Shown: positions 1-8,370 of the stretch, one piece after another
How the letters are laid out: every line of letters begins with the position of its first letter
How positions within the stretch are numbered: position 1 is the stretch's first letter
Origin: a virus
Length of the DNA stretch: 37,199 nt
Direction: 5' to 3' (one strand)
Virus record (IMG/VR): IMGVR_UViG_3300045996_000523
Location: 1 to 37,199 of that record
Translations under genes and position numbers: made by a program
Notes under the pieces: generated by a model
Told to the model about the DNA's origin: nothing
The model's input: only the letters and a program-made list of their open reading frames with translations
Databases searched by the model: none

Positions 1-1
1 A

Positions 2-973
2 GCAGCGCGGCGCGACTCCACCGAAGGCTGGCGATTCCAAGACCACGAGCGCACGGGCTACGCCGCCGCCGATGGCATGGAAGAGGTCGCCGCGTGGGAG
101 TGCGTCGAGGACTGCCCGGTATTTTTGCTTGACCAACAGGCGGGAGACAAGCGCGGGATCTATGGCGAGTACAACAAGCCGGGCACCGTGTTTGGCTACG
201 AAGACACCGGAGGCGCAAGCAGGTATTTTGCGACGTTCGCGCCGGATGCGCCGGAGAATGGTCGCGATGGTGAAGCGAGTGCCGATCGACGATACACCGA
301 ACGCGGCGGCACCAACTTCGCACCGCTGCCGGGTCGGCGTCGCGAGGCGGCAAGCGGACCAAGCGAGTACTTCGCCACGTTCGCGCCAGATGCGGAGCCG
401 CTGCCGATCGACCAGGCGGACGCACCGCGGTTCCGCTATGTGGCGAAGGCGAGCCGGGCGGAACGGAATGCTGGGCTGGAGGGGATGCCGGAGCACAAGG
501 TGACGGACGCCGACAAGTGGGCAACGAAGAGCCGACGCAGCGGAACCGCCAAGAATCCGATCGAGTGGGAGCAGAAGCCAGCCGCCAACGACCATGCCAC
601 GGTCAAGCCCATCACCATCATGCGCTGGCTGGTTCGCCTCGTCACCCCACCCGGCGGCCTTGTCCTCGACCCGTTCCTCGGCAGCGGCACCACGGGGATC
701 GCGGCCGTCCTTGAGGGCGTCCGCTTCGTCGGCATCGAGCAGGACGCGCACTACCTCGACGACATCGCCCGCGGTCGCATTGCCCACTGGCAGCGGTTCG
801 GCGAGGACGGGCTGAAGTATGCGAAGAAGCCGCCGGTCGGCGTGACATCTGGAGCCTTCGGCACCGAGACGGCTGAAGGCGCAGCGCGGCGTGGGCGAAG
901 GCCACGGCATGAGGTGGTTATTGAAGTGCCCACCCACGCCACCTTGCCGCTCTTCGTGGAGGTGGCGGATTGA
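2..973 (+). CDS. Site-specific DNA methyltransferase, C-terminal part (cut by left edge)
   Basis: The frame is open to the first base, so the true start is outside the window; about 323 residues are visible. It carries DPFLGSGTTG, the S-adenosylmethionine-binding motif I, near the C-terminus, preceded by HATVKPITIMRWLVRL, typical of N6-adenine/N4-cytosine methyltransferases whose catalytic D/S-PPY box lies N-terminal (here off-window). It would methylate phage or host DNA, perhaps against restriction. Oddity: the segment YFATFAPDA occurs twice (about 228-253 and 372-397), as if some 48 residues of the variable region were duplicated. The stop overlaps the next start (TGATG). The class is secure; the target sequence cannot be told. 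Confidence 0.9.
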   Translation, partial: AARRDSTEGWRFQDHERTGYAAADGMEEVAAWECVEDCPVFLLDQQAGDKRGIYGEYNKPGTVFGYEDTGGASRYFATFAPDAPENGRDGEASADRRYTERGGTNFAPLPGRRREAASGPSEYFATFAPDAEPLPIDQADAPRFRYVAKASRAERNAGLEGMPEHKVTDADKWATKSRRSGTAKNPIEWEQKPAANDHATVKPITIMRWLVRLVTPPGGLVLDPFLGSGTTGIAAVLEGVRFVGIEQDAHYLDDIARGRIAHWQRFGEDGLKYAKKPPVGVTSGAFGTETAEGAARRGRRPRHEVVIEVPTHATLPLFVEVAD

Positions 974-1455
974 TGGTTGTGCGCATCCCGCTCACGCAGG
1001 GCAAAGAGGCGATCATCGACGAGGCGGACTACCCGCTCGTGTCTCAATATCGCTGGCATGCCGTCAATCACCCCCATACGTGGTATGTGGTGTCACACGG
1101 ACCCGGCGGGCGCACCATGTATATGCACCGGCTCATCATGGGCTTTCCGCCAAACGTCGACCACAAGGACGGCGACGGGCTCAACAACAGCCGGAGCAAC
1201 CTGCGTGCCTGTACAGGCACGCAAAACCAGTGCAACCGGAAGGGGTTGCAGCGCAACAACACAGTCGGGTACGTGGGTGTCGAATACGCGCCCAAGCGAA
1301 ACAAACCCTACCGGGCGCGGGTACACTTTCGTGGACGCCATCACTTTGCGGGATGGCACGCGACGAAAGAAGAGGCCGCCGCTGCTCGTGACCGGCTGGC
1401 GAAGGAATTGCACGGCGAGTTTGTTACCCTGAATGAATCGGTGGCGCGTCCATGA
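973..1455 (+). CDS. HNH endonuclease with AP2-like DNA-binding tail
   Basis: The 160-residue protein has an HNH core at about residues 52-78: MHR (H52), VDHKDGDGLNN (D63-H64, N71) and SNLR. It is followed by an AP2-like segment (GYVGVEY, then W and RARVHF, then EEAAAARD, about residues 97-145). This pairing is known from homing-type HNH nucleases in phages. The ATG at 973 is preferred to the TTG at 970 because GGAGG lies at 958-962 with good spacing. It sits between a methyltransferase and the large terminase. HNH proteins beside terminases can help packaging, but the AP2 tail makes a homing or free-standing nuclease more likely. Confidence 0.85.
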   Translation: MVVRIPLTQGKEAIIDEADYPLVSQYRWHAVNHPHTWYVVSHGPGGRTMYMHRLIMGFPPNVDHKDGDGLNNSRSNLRACTGTQNQCNRKGLQRNNTVGYVGVEYAPKRNKPYRARVHFRGRHHFAGWHATKEEAAAARDRLAKELHGEFVTLNESVARP

Positions 1456-1646
1456 CCACGCTTGTGTACCGGGTCTCCGTCGCGGTCGAAGACGTGCCGC
1501 ACGACGACGAGCTAGGACCTATGCTCAGCATCGACGCGCTGCAGATGGTCGTACGGCTGGCATTGGAGCAGGCGACGCGTCGGCGGCTGCACGACTTCGA
1601 GGTCGAGGCAAAGATCCGCGTCGAGCATACGGGGATAGCGAGCTAG
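1452..1646 (+). CDS. Small hypothetical protein
   Basis: A 64-residue, mostly acidic, soluble protein whose ATG overlaps the preceding stop (ATGA). It has a predicted strand (TTLVYRVSVAVE) and then an amphipathic helix (LSIDALQMVVRLALEQATRRR). No family is recognised. Tight coupling on both sides (its stop overlaps the next GTG as TAGTG) supports that it is translated. By position it could be a small packaging accessory, but there is no motif evidence for a small terminase. Confidence 0.6.
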   Translation: MTTLVYRVSVAVEDVPHDDELGPMLSIDALQMVVRLALEQATRRRLHDFEVEAKIRVEHTGIAS

Positions 1647-1831
1647 TGGAGATCGTGTACGCGGTGACTGTGATTTTTCTTGTCGGATGGGCCGTGCTAG
1701 GCGTCGTGATGTACCGCGAACATGCGCGGAATGTACGAGAGTGCATTGACTATCTGCGGCAACCGTATCCGCGTGGCAACCCCGAACGTGATGCGTTCTG
1801 TTGGCGCACGCTGCACGAAGGGCAAGGTTGA
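1646..1831 (+). CDS. Small single-pass membrane protein
   Basis: A 61-residue protein starting at a GTG that overlaps the previous TAG. Residues 3-23 (VYAVTVIFLVGWAVLGVVMY) form one clear membrane helix; the rest is a charged tail (REHARNVRECIDYLRQPYPRG) with two cysteines. Its stop overlaps the terminase start (TGATG). No family is recognised. A membrane protein directly upstream of the terminase is unusual; it could be an accessory or host-interaction factor. Confidence 0.6.
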   Translation: MEIVYAVTVIFLVGWAVLGVVMYREHARNVRECIDYLRQPYPRGNPERDAFCWRTLHEGQG

Positions 1832-3165
1832 TGGTCGCCACTTTGCCGCCGCCCGACCTCGGCGTCGTCCAGTACCGACCGCGCGGCGCGGCTTGGGCAC
1901 TCTTCGACGCGACGGACCCGGCGTTTACGGCGCCGGAGGTGCTGATCGAGGGGCCGTTCGGCACCGGCAAGACGGTAGCCGCGCTCTGGAAGATCCACGC
2001 TGCAGCGCTCGACTACCCGGGGATGCGCGGACTGGTGCTCCGCAAGACGAACACGGCGCTACGAGCCTCGGCGCTGGTCAGTTTCAAGAAACACGTCCTC
2101 GGGTCTGGCGACTACGGCGTCCGCTACTTTGGCGGCAACACCATCACGCCGGCGCAGTTTGAATACCCGAACGGTAGCGTGATCGTTGTCGGTGGCGTGG
2201 ATCAGAAAGCGGTGTTCTCGACGGAGTATGACCTGGCCTACATCAACGAGGCGATCGAGCTCACGCTGGAGGAATGGGAAACGCTGCTCGGCCGGATGCG
2301 GAACGGCGTCATGCCCTATCAGCAACTGATCGGCGACTGCAACCCAGACACGCCGACGCACTGGCTGAACCAGCGGGCCGATACGGACGCGATGCTGCGG
2401 CTGATCTCCCGCCACAAAGACAACCCGCGCTACTGGGATGCCAAGCGCGAGGACTGGACTGACGAGGGACGCGCCTACGTGGTCGGCAAGCTCGACCACA
2501 TGACCGGCGTTCGGTATAAGCGGTATCGGTTGGGGTTGTGGGTAGCCGCCGAGGGCCAGGTCTATGAGGGGTTCGACCCGGCCATCCATGTCATTGATCG
2601 CTTCGAGATCCCGCCCGAATGGCCTCGCTACTGGGCGATCGACTTCGGCTACGTCAACCCGTTTGTCTGGCAGTGGTGGGCGCAGGAACCGGACGGCGGG
2701 CTCATCATGTACCGCGAGATCTACATGACGCGCCGGCTCGTGACCGATCATGTCGCGCAGGGATTGGCGCTGTCGGCGAACGAGCCGCGCCCTATCGAGA
2801 TCGTCACCGACCACGACGCAGAGGACCGGGCGACGCTGGAGGATGCGAGTGGGTATCGGACGATGGCGGCGATGAAAGACGTATCGCCGGGCATCCAGGC
2901 CGTCGCCGAACGGTTGCGCCCGCTGAACGGCACGCCGCGGCTGCGCTTCATGCGCGACAGCCTCGTCGAGCGCGACCAGGAACTCGTCGACGCCGGCAAA
3001 CCCACCTCGACGGTCGAGGAGTTCCCCGGCTACGTCTGGAATACTGGTGCCGGCCGGCGCAAGGGCGAGGAGCCGGTCAAGGCGAACGATCACGGCATGG
3101 ACGATACTCGGTACATGGTCGCGCACGTCGACCTAACGACGCCGCTCACGGTGGAGATCTGGTGA
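1831..3165 (+). CDS. terL: Phage terminase large subunit
   Basis: This is the 444-residue DNA-packaging motor, which cuts concatemeric DNA and pumps it through the portal using ATP. Walker A is GPFGTGKT at residues 41-48; Walker B is LAYINE with E140 the likely catalytic carboxylate. The C-terminal RNase-H-like nuclease shows WAIDFGYVNP (D271), IVTDHDAED (D327/D329) and MDDTRYM (D424/D425), the usual acidic metal-binding set. The length is normal for the family. ATG 1831 overlaps the upstream stop; a longer start at 1801 would overlap the upstream gene and adds no conserved sequence. It is followed by a small gene and the portal, the standard head order. Confidence 0.95.
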   Translation: MVATLPPPDLGVVQYRPRGAAWALFDATDPAFTAPEVLIEGPFGTGKTVAALWKIHAAALDYPGMRGLVLRKTNTALRASALVSFKKHVLGSGDYGVRYFGGNTITPAQFEYPNGSVIVVGGVDQKAVFSTEYDLAYINEAIELTLEEWETLLGRMRNGVMPYQQLIGDCNPDTPTHWLNQRADTDAMLRLISRHKDNPRYWDAKREDWTDEGRAYVVGKLDHMTGVRYKRYRLGLWVAAEGQVYEGFDPAIHVIDRFEIPPEWPRYWAIDFGYVNPFVWQWWAQEPDGGLIMYREIYMTRRLVTDHVAQGLALSANEPRPIEIVTDHDAEDRATLEDASGYRTMAAMKDVSPGIQAVAERLRPLNGTPRLRFMRDSLVERDQELVDAGKPTSTVEEFPGYVWNTGAGRRKGEEPVKANDHGMDDTRYMVAHVDLTTPLTVEIW

Positions 3166-3419
3166 TGGACACCAAGACATCAGCGAGTGAGCGTCGCCTT
3201 CTGTCTCGATTCTGGGCGCGTCTTGACGCATTGGATATGGAGCGCAGCTATTTCTCCGACGTGCGCCACGATATGCAACAAGCCGGCTTGCCAGAACATG
3301 ACGAGATCGACAAGTTGCTCGGAGACATTCACCTCGCGTCGGCACGGCTTCGCGCGGTTGGGTTTCGGATGACGCGACGGATGGCGGGCAAGCCTGAGCC
3401 GCCGGAGATGGAGTACTAA
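3165..3419 (+). CDS. Small hypothetical protein between terminase and portal
   Basis: An 84-residue, charged, predicted mostly helical protein (ERRLLSRFWARLDALDME, then HDEIDKLLGDIHLASARLRAV). ATG 3165 overlaps the terminase stop, and its TAA overlaps the portal ATG (TAATG), so it is translationally coupled to both. No family is recognised. The helical, charged make-up would suit a small packaging or scaffold-like accessory, but that rests on position only. Confidence 0.65.
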   Translation: MDTKTSASERRLLSRFWARLDALDMERSYFSDVRHDMQQAGLPEHDEIDKLLGDIHLASARLRAVGFRMTRRMAGKPEPPEMEY

Positions 3420-5509
3420 TGGGCATTATCCGCGAAACGTTGACGCGCCTCTTCACCGCTGACCCGTCCTGGCGGGGGTCGACGATCATGGAGCAGCGGG
3501 CCAGCCTGCCGCTCTACCCGGCCAACACCATCGGCCGCCCCTCCTGGCCGGCCCGCTCCGTCTCGACCTACATCGACCGCTTCTATGCCCTCAACGCCAC
3601 CATCTACGCCTGCGTCATTGCCCGGGCGCTGTCTGTTTCGATCGCTCCGCTGCGCGTCATGGATGCCGAGGGCAACCCGGTCGCCGCTCACCCATTGCGG
3701 CAGTTGATCCGCCAACCCAACCCGCAGATGAGCGAGGCGGAGTTCTGGACACTCGTGAGCGTGATCGCCGACGTCACCAACCTCTGCGTGATCGAGAAGG
3801 AGCGCAGCGTCAACGGTCGGGTGATTAGCTTATGGCCGCTGCGCACCGACTGGATCAAACCCATCCCGCGCACCAACGCGCCGCCCGACTGGGAGTACTA
3901 CATCCCCGGACAGACGCCGTCGCTGCTCAAAGCCGAGGACGCCATCGTCTACTCGCCAGCCCCATCGGCAACGCAGAGCCCGCACGGCGCCGGCCCGATG
4001 TCGGTGATCTTCCGCGAGGCGTCGATCTCTAATGCGATGACCGACTTTATCAAGGTGCTCTTTGAGCGGGGCGGCGTGCCGCAGTACGGACTGATCCCGC
4101 GCACCGATTCCAATGGCCGGGTCAATATGCAGCAGGCCGACGCCGACGCGCTGCGTGAGAAGTGGCGACAGCGGTTCAGCGGCACCGACGGCATGGCTGA
4201 CATCGCCGTGCTGGTCGGCGTCGAAGATGTGAAGCGCATCGGTTTCGACCTGAACGAGATGGCCTACACCGATCTACGGGACGTCACCGAGCTCGACATC
4301 TGCAAAGCGTTCGGCGTGCCGGCCGGCCTGGTCGGCGTCAAGGCGGGGCTGGAGCGCAACACCTTCACCAACTTCAGTGAGAGCCGTGCCGACTTCTACG
4401 AGCGGACCATCACCGGACTCTGGGCGCGGCTCGATGGCGCGTTCAGCCGCGGCCTGCTGCCGGAGTTCACGGACGACCGAACGCTGTCGGTGGAGTTCGA
4501 CACGTCGGACGTGGCGGCGTTGCAGGATGACATCGGCCCGGCGAGAGACTGGGCGCTGGCGGCGTTCGGCGGCGGGCTCATCAGCCGGCACGTCGCTCAG
4601 CGTGAGGCACAGGTCGAGGAGCACGGGCCCGACACGTTTATGATCCCGTTCAACCTGATCGAGACGCCGTTCAGCGCCAACGGCAACGGTCGGGCGCATG
4701 GCAGCGTGATCGAGGCGCGCATTCTGGAGCCGAGGGCGCTGTCGAGCGGGCTGCATCGCCTCCCGGTCGAGGTGCGGGCCAGGCTAGCGGACACCGCCAA
4801 GCAGACTATCGTCCGCGTCGGCAATCAGCACGCGCCGTCGCTGCGACGGTTCTTTGAGGGGCAACGGGATAGGGTCGTCGGCGAGGCGAGATGGATTGCG
4901 CACGATGCCGAGCACGTCGAGTATCGTGCACTATCGGCAATGGACTGGGGTGCTGAAGACGAGCTACTCGACGCCGTACTCCGTGCCCTCAACATGTCGG
5001 CCGGCGAAGCGGCGACCGTGGTCACGAACGGACTGGTGAGCACCGAAGTCTCGTGGGATGTGAACAGCCCGTGGGTACGACAGGCGCTGCACAAACTCGC
5101 CGGCCGTGTCACGAACGTGAACGAGACGACACGAGCCGACATTCAGCGCGTGGTCGGTGAGGCGCTAGACGCGGGCACGTCGCCGGACGACCTGGCGAAC
5201 CGGCTGCGCGGACTCTTCGATGAGACCTACGCCAACCGCCACCTGACCGTTGCCCGCACCGAGAGCATGGTGGCGTACAACACGGCGGCGGCCGAGAGCT
5301 ACCGTGCAAGCGGCGTCGTCGGGATGGCGGAACTGGCCGACAACCCGGACCATGACGACGACTACGGCGCGAGCGACGGACTCAGTTGCGCCGAGCGGAA
5401 TGGCATGCTCGTCGACTTGGATCGGGTAGACACGCACGTCGAAGCCGAGCACCCGAACGGGACGCTCGCGGTGCTGCCGGTGCTGAGCACGCCGCTCGGG
5501 GAGGTGTAG
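3419..5509 (+). CDS. Portal protein fused to MuF-type head morphogenesis domain
   Basis: At 696 residues this is much longer than an HK97-type portal (about 400-450). Residues about 30-420 look like the portal: YALNATIYACVIARALSV, HPLRQLIRQPNPQMS, LWPLRTDW, and the late signature ELDICKAFGVPAGLVG followed by FTNFSESRADFYERTI. Residues about 500-690 resemble Mu gpF/SPP1 gp7 minor head proteins: TTRADIQRVVGEAL, LTVARTESMVAYNTAAAE, and a closing HPNG where the family often has HPNCRC. The fused protein would make the dodecameric DNA gate and carry MuF domains into the head. Portal assignment is strong; the MuF part is good. Confidence 0.9.
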   Translation: MGIIRETLTRLFTADPSWRGSTIMEQRASLPLYPANTIGRPSWPARSVSTYIDRFYALNATIYACVIARALSVSIAPLRVMDAEGNPVAAHPLRQLIRQPNPQMSEAEFWTLVSVIADVTNLCVIEKERSVNGRVISLWPLRTDWIKPIPRTNAPPDWEYYIPGQTPSLLKAEDAIVYSPAPSATQSPHGAGPMSVIFREASISNAMTDFIKVLFERGGVPQYGLIPRTDSNGRVNMQQADADALREKWRQRFSGTDGMADIAVLVGVEDVKRIGFDLNEMAYTDLRDVTELDICKAFGVPAGLVGVKAGLERNTFTNFSESRADFYERTITGLWARLDGAFSRGLLPEFTDDRTLSVEFDTSDVAALQDDIGPARDWALAAFGGGLISRHVAQREAQVEEHGPDTFMIPFNLIETPFSANGNGRAHGSVIEARILEPRALSSGLHRLPVEVRARLADTAKQTIVRVGNQHAPSLRRFFEGQRDRVVGEARWIAHDAEHVEYRALSAMDWGAEDELLDAVLRALNMSAGEAATVVTNGLVSTEVSWDVNSPWVRQALHKLAGRVTNVNETTRADIQRVVGEALDAGTSPDDLANRLRGLFDETYANRHLTVARTESMVAYNTAAAESYRASGVVGMAELADNPDHDDDYGASDGLSCAERNGMLVDLDRVDTHVEAEHPNGTLAVLPVLSTPLGEV

Positions 5510-5728
5510 ATGCTCACCGCGGCGGTCCACATCGCCCAGCCGGAGACGGTCAACGGCCGGCAGTGGTGGCGCTGTCCATGCTGCCGGCGCACGCTGGCCG
5601 AGATCGTCGGCGACCGGATCGTCGTCAAGGTGGCGCACCAAACCGTGCGCCTACCGAGAGTGGGCGACGTTGACCAGCCGTGTCCTCGGTGCGGTGCGGT
5701 CAGTGTGCTACGTGGCGTGATAGACTAA
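5510..5728 (+). CDS. Com-like zinc-ribbon protein
   Basis: A 72-residue protein starting directly after the portal stop. It has two Cys pairs, WRCPCCRRTLAE and QPCPRCGAVSV, spaced like a small zinc ribbon. The pattern resembles phage Mu Com, an RNA-binding zinc-finger protein that activates translation of the mom DNA-modification gene. Com-like proteins do occur beside head genes in other phages. The fold call is from the cysteine pattern; a role in translation control is inference. Confidence 0.65.
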   Translation: MLTAAVHIAQPETVNGRQWWRCPCCRRTLAEIVGDRIVVKVAHQTVRLPRVGDVDQPCPRCGAVSVLRGVID

Positions 5729-5842
5729 CGACATAAGCGAAGAGCCCACAGACTGCCGGGCCAAGTCGAGCGCACCAGCGCCGCAGTCGTTCGCCACAGG
5801 AGGCGAGTGACGCGGCGTTTCTCTTTGTGCGAGGCGAGCCCG

Positions 5843-6628
5843 ATGCCCAGACCGCTCAACATCCCTGATAGCTACGACGTCCGGGCGTTCCACGAGGTGC
5901 GGGTCGACAGTGACCTTGGCACGTTCGACGGCCACGCCTCGGCGTTCTGGTCGGTCGACTCGTATAACACCGCGTTCGCGCCCAAGGCGTTTAGAGAAAC
6001 CCTTGGTAAGAAGGGTGACCGCATCCCTGTCCTCTTCTTCCACGACCCGACTGAAATGGTCGGCCCCGCGCTGCAACTCAAAGAGGACAAGACCGGGCTC
6101 TTTCACCATTCCAAGGTCATCGAAGACGGGCGCACCGGCTCGTATGTCCTGGCGCATCTGCGCGGCGGCACGCCGATGGGCATGTCGTTCGGATTTGAGC
6201 GGCGCAAGGATCGGGCGGCGACCGAGGGCGACCCGATCGACCTGAGTACCGCCGATGTCGGCGTGACGCCGAGCGACGTGCGGGTCATCACCGAGGTCGA
6301 GCTATTCGAGATCAGCGTACTTCCCTGGACGTTTGCCAGCCAGCCGAAGGCGGACGTGTCTAATATCCGGGCGTCGGTGCAGTTCGACGCCGTTCAATCC
6401 CTCTTGGATGACCTGCGCGCCGGTCGCCTGACCGAAGAACGGCGCAACGTCATCGCCGAACTCGTCGCCGCCTGGGGCGAAGCCGCCGGAGCCGGGCCTG
6501 CCCACTCCACGGACGCAGAGGCACGACAGACAGACCTCGTACTGACAGACGACGACCGCGCCGCCGCACTGGAAATCCTGTTGGCGGGGAGCGGCCTAAC
6601 ACCGGAGCAACTGCGATGCGTAGCTTGA
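5843..6628 (+). CDS. HK97-type prohead protease
   Basis: A 261-residue serine protease that matures the capsid by cutting scaffold or capsid N-termini. Visible motifs: LGTFDGHASAFWSVDSYNTAF, VLFFHDPTEMVG (likely catalytic H67) and MGMSFGFE (likely catalytic S115), then VELFEISVLPWTF. A C-terminal extension of about 75 residues ends in a helical acidic tail. ATG 5843 has GAGG eight bases upstream. A GTG at 5807 behind AGGAGG (5798-5803) would add 12 residues but its spacing is only three bases, so it is less likely. It overlaps the capsid gene start by 13 bases, as expected for the protease-capsid pair. Confidence 0.9.
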   Translation: MPRPLNIPDSYDVRAFHEVRVDSDLGTFDGHASAFWSVDSYNTAFAPKAFRETLGKKGDRIPVLFFHDPTEMVGPALQLKEDKTGLFHHSKVIEDGRTGSYVLAHLRGGTPMGMSFGFERRKDRAATEGDPIDLSTADVGVTPSDVRVITEVELFEISVLPWTFASQPKADVSNIRASVQFDAVQSLLDDLRAGRLTEERRNVIAELVAAWGEAAGAGPAHSTDAEARQTDLVLTDDDRAAALEILLAGSGLTPEQLRCVA

Positions 6629-7974
6629 CGCAATACCGCGAGGAGATCGCGGCGAAGACGAAAGAGATTGTGCCCCTGGCTGAGCGAGCGGCGAAGGGCG
6701 AACTCGGTGGCGACGACCTCGTCACATTCCGCGAACTGAAGGGCGAGATTGAAACCCTACACGGCGAGATGCGGGACGCCGAAGGGCTCGACGCCGACGC
6801 CAAGCAGATGCTCGAACTGGCCCGGCAATCGAGCCAGCCGGACGGTCGGCGCATCAGCGGCCAGGTGCCGCGTGAGCGTGAAGAGCAGCGCGAGAGTGAG
6901 ACCGGCGAAGAGGCGCCGCGCTACCGATCTCTCGGTGAGGCGTTCGCCCACTCCGAGGCGCTCAACGAATACCGGCAGCGCGTCGGGCAGGGCACGAGCA
7001 GCCGGGCGTTTCGGGTTGGATCAACCTTGCGGGAACATCGTGACGAGGCCGCCAATGCGAAGGGCGTCTCGCCTGAAGTCCGGAACGTCGTCAACAACAC
7101 CGGCCTTGGTTCGGTGGTTGAGAAGGACCGGCTGCCGGTCTACGTGACGCCAGACCGTCAGCAGTTGACGGTGCGCGACCTGTTCGCCAGCGGCACCACA
7201 GACGGAGGCACGGTCGAGTTCGTCAAGGAAGGCGCGATCACCAATAACGCCGCCGAGGTGGCGGAGGCGATCGACCTAACGACCGGCCTCAAACCGGAGT
7301 CGGCGCTGGCGCTGTCGGTCGACACCGCGCCGGTGCGGACCATCGCCCACATCATCTATGCCACCCGACAGGCGCTCGACGACTACGGTCAGCTGCGGAT
7401 GCTCATCGACCAGTTCCTGCTCCGAGGTCTCGATGAGCGGATCGACCGCCAGTTGCTGCTCGGCAACGGTGTTGCGCCGAATATCACCGGCGTCCTCGCC
7501 GCCTCCGGCGTGCAGGTGCTGAACGCCGCCTACTGGACGGCGAACCCGCTGCCGACCGCCGGCGCGGCGGCGAACGACTGGGACCGGCTGCGCCGCGCGG
7601 TGCGACTCGTTCGCACGGTCGGACGCGGCACGGCGACGGGCATCGTGCTCTCGCCGATGGACATTGAACGCGCCGAGCTCATCAAGACGACGACGGGTGA
7701 GTACCTGTACCCGGGCGGCGGTCCCGCCGGCGGCGGCGTGTTCACGATGTGGCGACTGCCGGTCGTCGAGAACGAGAACCTGACAGAAGGTCGGGCGGTC
7801 GTTGGCGACTTCGCTCGCGGCGCCGCAGTGCTGGACCGGATGCAGGGGCAGATCTTCGCCACCGACAGCAACCGTGACCTCTTCGAGCGAAACATCATCA
7901 CGATCCTGGCCGAGACGCGGATCGCCTTCCCGATCTACGCGCCGAGCCGCTTCACCGACGTGACGCTCCGCTAA
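6616..7974 (+). CDS. HK97-family major capsid protein
   Basis: At 452 residues it has the HK97-fold layout: a charged coiled N-terminal region (about 1-125; YREEIAAKTKEIVPLAER and a Gln/Glu-rich stretch) that looks like the delta domain used as internal scaffold, then the capsid core with LPVYVTPDRQQLTVRDLF, GGTVEFVKEGAITNNAAEVAE, HIIYATRQALDDYGQLR, LLLGNGVAPNITGVL and the late GDFARGAAVLDRMQGQIF. The upstream protease probably removes the N-terminal region. It overlaps the protease gene end and is followed at TAATG by a small gene. Confidence 0.95.
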   Translation: MRSLTQYREEIAAKTKEIVPLAERAAKGELGGDDLVTFRELKGEIETLHGEMRDAEGLDADAKQMLELARQSSQPDGRRISGQVPREREEQRESETGEEAPRYRSLGEAFAHSEALNEYRQRVGQGTSSRAFRVGSTLREHRDEAANAKGVSPEVRNVVNNTGLGSVVEKDRLPVYVTPDRQQLTVRDLFASGTTDGGTVEFVKEGAITNNAAEVAEAIDLTTGLKPESALALSVDTAPVRTIAHIIYATRQALDDYGQLRMLIDQFLLRGLDERIDRQLLLGNGVAPNITGVLAASGVQVLNAAYWTANPLPTAGAAANDWDRLRRAVRLVRTVGRGTATGIVLSPMDIERAELIKTTTGEYLYPGGGPAGGGVFTMWRLPVVENENLTEGRAVVGDFARGAAVLDRMQGQIFATDSNRDLFERNIITILAETRIAFPIYAPSRFTDVTLR

Positions 7975-8363
7975 TGGTGGAGCCGAGGCGAGTACAGCCG
8001 GGCGCCTATCGCACGATTCATCCGATTGGGATGGGGTCGCTTCCGGTGGGCGTCTACCCGGCAAGAAAGAGGATTCACACGATGGACCGACCGGATCAGT
8101 TCTACACCATTGAGAACGACGAAGTACGGCAGCGCAAGGATGGCGCTACCTCGACGCGATTCCGCAAGGGTGCGCAGATCGACCTCGTCACAGCCGCGCA
8201 ATACGGCTTCGTTGATGACCAGGTCGCCGTCCTTGCTCGGCCCGCCGATGAGAAGCCGGACGTCGCCGAGACCGATGAACTGCCCGAGGTGAGTCAGCCG
8301 GAGGGCGGTGCTCGCGCTCGTGGCGCGGCGCCGGAGAATCGCAGCAAGCGGAACGGGGAGTAG
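7974..8363 (+). CDS. Small head-associated hypothetical protein
   Basis: ATG 7974 overlaps the capsid stop and gives 129 residues. A second start at ATG 8082 has AGAGGA about ten bases upstream and gives a 93-residue protein starting MDRPDQFYTIENDEVRQ, which looks like a more natural N-terminus; the first 36 residues are basic and low in structure. The C-terminal 45 residues are acidic and disordered (DEKPDVAETDELPEVSQPEGG). The position between capsid and head-tail connector is typical for small virion or decoration-type proteins. The start remains uncertain. Confidence 0.65.
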   Translation: MVEPRRVQPGAYRTIHPIGMGSLPVGVYPARKRIHTMDRPDQFYTIENDEVRQRKDGATSTRFRKGAQIDLVTAAQYGFVDDQVAVLARPADEKPDVAETDELPEVSQPEGGARARGAAPENRSKRNGE

Positions 8364-8370
8364 CTGAGCC

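Noticed and set aside
2059-3126. 355-codon leftward frame opposite the terminase
   Set aside because: Long open antisense frames are common in high-GC genes; composition is Arg/Val-rich with no domain, and it lies wholly inside the large terminase.
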